From Roseibium sp. (GTDB lineage: Bacteria; Pseudomonadota; Alphaproteobacteria; Rhizobiales; Stappiaceae), in the NCBI RefSeq assembly GCF_025698965.1, contig NZ_JAILWL010000002.1, positions 1 to 44,499 of the forward strand: a stretch of 44,499 nt of DNA. Direction: 5' to 3'. This document shows, one piece after another, positions 42,627-44,499 of this stretch. A model generated the notes under the pieces. The model was not told where the DNA came from and did no database searches. It saw only the letters and a program-made list of their open reading frames with translations. Made by a program: the position numbers and the translations under genes. Each line of letters opens with the position of its first letter. The first letter of the stretch is position 1.

Positions 42627-44499
42627 TTATCGAATGCACTTTATGCGGTCTTGCAGAGCAAGTGCTTCAGGAACACCTTTTGCAACCAAAGATGCGACAA
42701 TCTCAATCACCGCCTGCCGTGCCTCGGGATTCTTTGACAGAGCTTGTGTATCCGAAGTCAAAGTTTCTACGGCAAGCGCGACTAACGCATCGCCGGTGCC
42801 CTCGCGATACCAGTAACCGGAGCGGCTGGCCCCATTTAGCATAGTACTAAGCCAACGGAGACCATCAAATCGCAACGGGGCTCCAAAATCTGTCATTAGA
42901 AAATGACAGAATCGTCTGACAGATTCTTCGTCACTATCTAAATGGGTTTCAGCCCAGCGTTGGTAGAGATCCTTGAGCCGCAAAGCTGCGCCTGGCCTGA
43001 GTGTCGCGAGAATACTTTCGTTTCCGAAACCAAGCAAATCGCAAATCAAACGTTCACCGTAGAACCAGAGGCCTGGTTGTGACCAGTCCGCCGCGAGTCC
43101 GTACTCCGCCATCTCACGTAGAAGTGGCTCGAACGCTGAGGGGTCATCGACGTCGCTGAGACGCAGAAAACAGGTAGAAATGAAGTATTGCAATGCGGCG
43201 TGAGCAGCTGGTCCATGCCTCAGAACAGACTTCCAAATTGTCTTTTGTTCCCTTTCAGGTGCTGCGACCAGCAATACAGCAAGCTTCGAGAGAGTTCCGT
43301 AACCGAGACGCTGGCTCGGAAGGTCGTATTCACCGTACTTCTCTTTCGAATGCGCCTTTCCCCGGGTTGCTTCGTAATCCCAGAGCCGCAGCGCGAGGTC
43401 AGCGCGCAGAGACCAATCGTCAGTTCCAATGCTGTCTATGAGCCAACTGAACAAGGCGCCTAGAAAATGGGTGTCTAAGGAAAAGCATTTATCGCGTTTC
43501 GGCTTTCCTCGCCATGCATCTTGCCCGGTTTCATAGTGGCGCATACGACGCTGGTAATCCAACCGACCGCAACCCTGAGCGACGCGTTCTAGGTTGAGAT
43601 CGTCTGGTGTAGCGTCCTTATTTCGTAAGGGAAAACGGCGGAGCCGTGCAAGCCAAATTTTCCAAGCATCTTCAACTTCTTCACCATCGAACTGGTGTCG
43701 CGCCAAGCGTATCAAACCTGACCAGAGGACCCCAGCACGAAGCAGCCGCCACCATGCTGATCCAAGTCGTTCGCGATTTTCGTGGGCGATTCTTACGACA
43801 GTCGCCGCCACATTTTCATCACCACTCGTCAAGAGCCGAAGGACATCGCCCTCCCACTCTTGTGAAGCCTCATTGTTCTTGAGCCAGAGATGCATGACAG
43901 CATAGGCTGCAAACTGAATCTCGCTGTGCGACTTTCCGATACGGTAATCGCGAATCCTATCTTCAGTCGATGGAATCCCTGAAAGGGTCTCTCGTAGGAT
44001 TGCCAGCACTTGGATTTGCGCCTCGGGATTTTTTGATAGCCATTGCTCGCCGAGAGAAATGAGCGTGGCCGCTGCTGCAATTCTACATTCTGATTTCGCA
44101 GCATCGTTATCGTGCGTACCCGCTTCGAACTCCTGGATAAAGCTAGAAAGATACTCAGCTTCCTCATTGTTGAGTCTTTGCCCTCCTTGCAGTCTCTTCT
44201 CGCAACGGTATGGCAAATACAGGTAATCTGTTGGCTCTGCATTTTCGCTTTGCCACGACTGGATTTCTAGATTGAGCTCTTCCGGATAGACTAAATTTAG
44301 ACTTTCATCACCGGTCTCAGGATCCGTCATGACTTGATAATTGTCACGGTTCAAAGTGGCAAAGAGCAGTTTGAACTCCAAAGCTTCCTTGGTGTCTTCA
44401 GGAAGCTTCCAAGTAGGTATCAATAATTGGAGTCCGTTGGCAAAAACATCGTCTGTTTTGAGAAGTTCGACAGCGGCATCAACTAGCGTTTTTTTGCGA
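42627..44499 (-). CDS. Large helical protein of unknown family, N-terminus cut off by the window edge
   Basis: At least 624 residues: the frame is open through the right edge without a stop, so the real start lies outside. The residues before the internal TTG at 44423 (TLVDAAVELLKTDDVFANGL) continue the same helical pattern. Almost the whole visible protein is alpha-helical, with repeating hydrophobic/charged segments (AAAATLISLGEQWLSKNPEA, LLRAGVLWSGLIRLARHQFD, LSKLAVLLVAAPEREQKTIW). This suggests an alpha-solenoid like the C-terminal sensor of large NTPases, although no Walker motif is present in this part. GC is visibly lower than in mnmA (about 50 versus 65 per cent in lines I counted). 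Family unknown. Confidence 0.85.
   Translation of the reverse strand, partial: RKKTLVDAAVELLKTDDVFANGLQLLIPTWKLPEDTKEALEFKLLFATLNRDNYQVMTDPETGDESLNLVYPEELNLEIQSWQSENAEPTDYLYLPYRCEKRLQGGQRLNNEEAEYLSSFIQEFEAGTHDNDAAKSECRIAAAATLISLGEQWLSKNPEAQIQVLAILRETLSGIPSTEDRIRDYRIGKSHSEIQFAAYAVMHLWLKNNEASQEWEGDVLRLLTSGDENVAATVVRIAHENRERLGSAWWRLLRAGVLWSGLIRLARHQFDGEEVEDAWKIWLARLRRFPLRNKDATPDDLNLERVAQGCGRLDYQRRMRHYETGQDAWRGKPKRDKCFSLDTHFLGALFSWLIDSIGTDDWSLRADLALRLWDYEATRGKAHSKEKYGEYDLPSQRLGYGTLSKLAVLLVAAPEREQKTIWKSVLRHGPAAHAALQYFISTCFLRLSDVDDPSAFEPLLREMAEYGLAADWSQPGLWFYGERLICDLLGFGNESILATLRPGAALRLKDLYQRWAETHLDSDEESVRRFCHFLMTDFGAPLRFDGLRWLSTMLNGASRSGYWYREGTGDALVALAVETLTSDTQALSKNPEARQAVIEIVASLVAKGVPEALALQDRIKCIR

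Noticed and set aside
42512-42844. 110-residue plus-strand frame
   Set aside because: Two thirds of it is antisense to the long open frame of the right-edge gene; no start signal.
1-44499. CRISPR arrays, rRNA genes, insertion sequences
   Set aside because: I read through the intergenic regions and saw no regularly spaced repeats, no rRNA-like conserved blocks and no transposase motif.

Overview
The window looks like the chromosome of a flagellated alphaproteobacterium, most likely of the order Hyphomicrobiales and possibly near Roseibium/Labrenzia/Stappia. That taxonomic placement is an inference. It rests on SciP (DUF1153), CtrA-type sites (TTAA-N7-TTAAC), a Caulobacter-style fliF-fliG-fliH-fliN-flbD-flhA operon, the divergent MoxR/DUF58/DUF4159 versus DUF1285/Nudix/DUF6111/CCA-enzyme arrangement, and high GC in the housekeeping genes.

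Layout. At 1-4.8 kb are a truncated membrane protein, a chemoreceptor, a DUF2177 membrane protein and an MsbA-like ABC exporter, all on the minus strand. At 5-7.6 kb are trmL and hemF (plus) facing an HD-GYP protein (minus). At 7.7-10.5 kb is a minus-strand operon: DUF1285, Nudix CoA pyrophosphatase, DUF6111 and a CCA-adding enzyme. The last two carry apparent single-base frameshifts. At 10.75-17.6 kb is a divergent plus-strand MoxR - DUF58 - BatA/DUF4159 - von Willebrand-like membrane protein cluster. At 17.6-24.6 kb are mixed housekeeping genes: two GNAT enzymes, a glutathionyl-hydroquinone reductase, a Nudix hydrolase, a phosphoesterase, mtnA, and three small unrecognised genes. At 24.6-36 kb is flagellar DNA on the minus strand: the fliF-to-flhA operon, then sciP, flgD and fliK. 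At 36.2-39.7 kb are an acyltransferase-TPR fusion, mnmA and a CAT-anticodon tRNA. From 39.7 kb to the right edge, directly 3' of the tRNA, lies lower-GC DNA with two large genes that I cannot assign to any family.

How the parts work together. The flagellar part shows regulatory logic directly in the sequence. A CtrA-type site precedes fliF, which fits early class control. FlbD is encoded in that operon, and a near-perfect sigma-54 promoter precedes fliK-flgD, which fits late class control. SciP, an inhibitor of CtrA-dependent transcription in Caulobacter, is encoded immediately upstream of the fliF operon. Two further perfect CtrA-type sites lie in divergent intergenic regions: between a DUF-like membrane-anchored protein and mtnA, and between a GNAT gene and a small unknown gene that converges on flhA. 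These suggest additional CtrA-controlled genes.

The best candidates for something undescribed are the tRNA-adjacent two-gene block at the right edge, the CtrA-linked 91-residue protein beside flhA, and the tandem pair of about 40-residue proteins at 20.2-20.5 kb. I recognise no insertion sequence, CRISPR array, rRNA or complete integrase.
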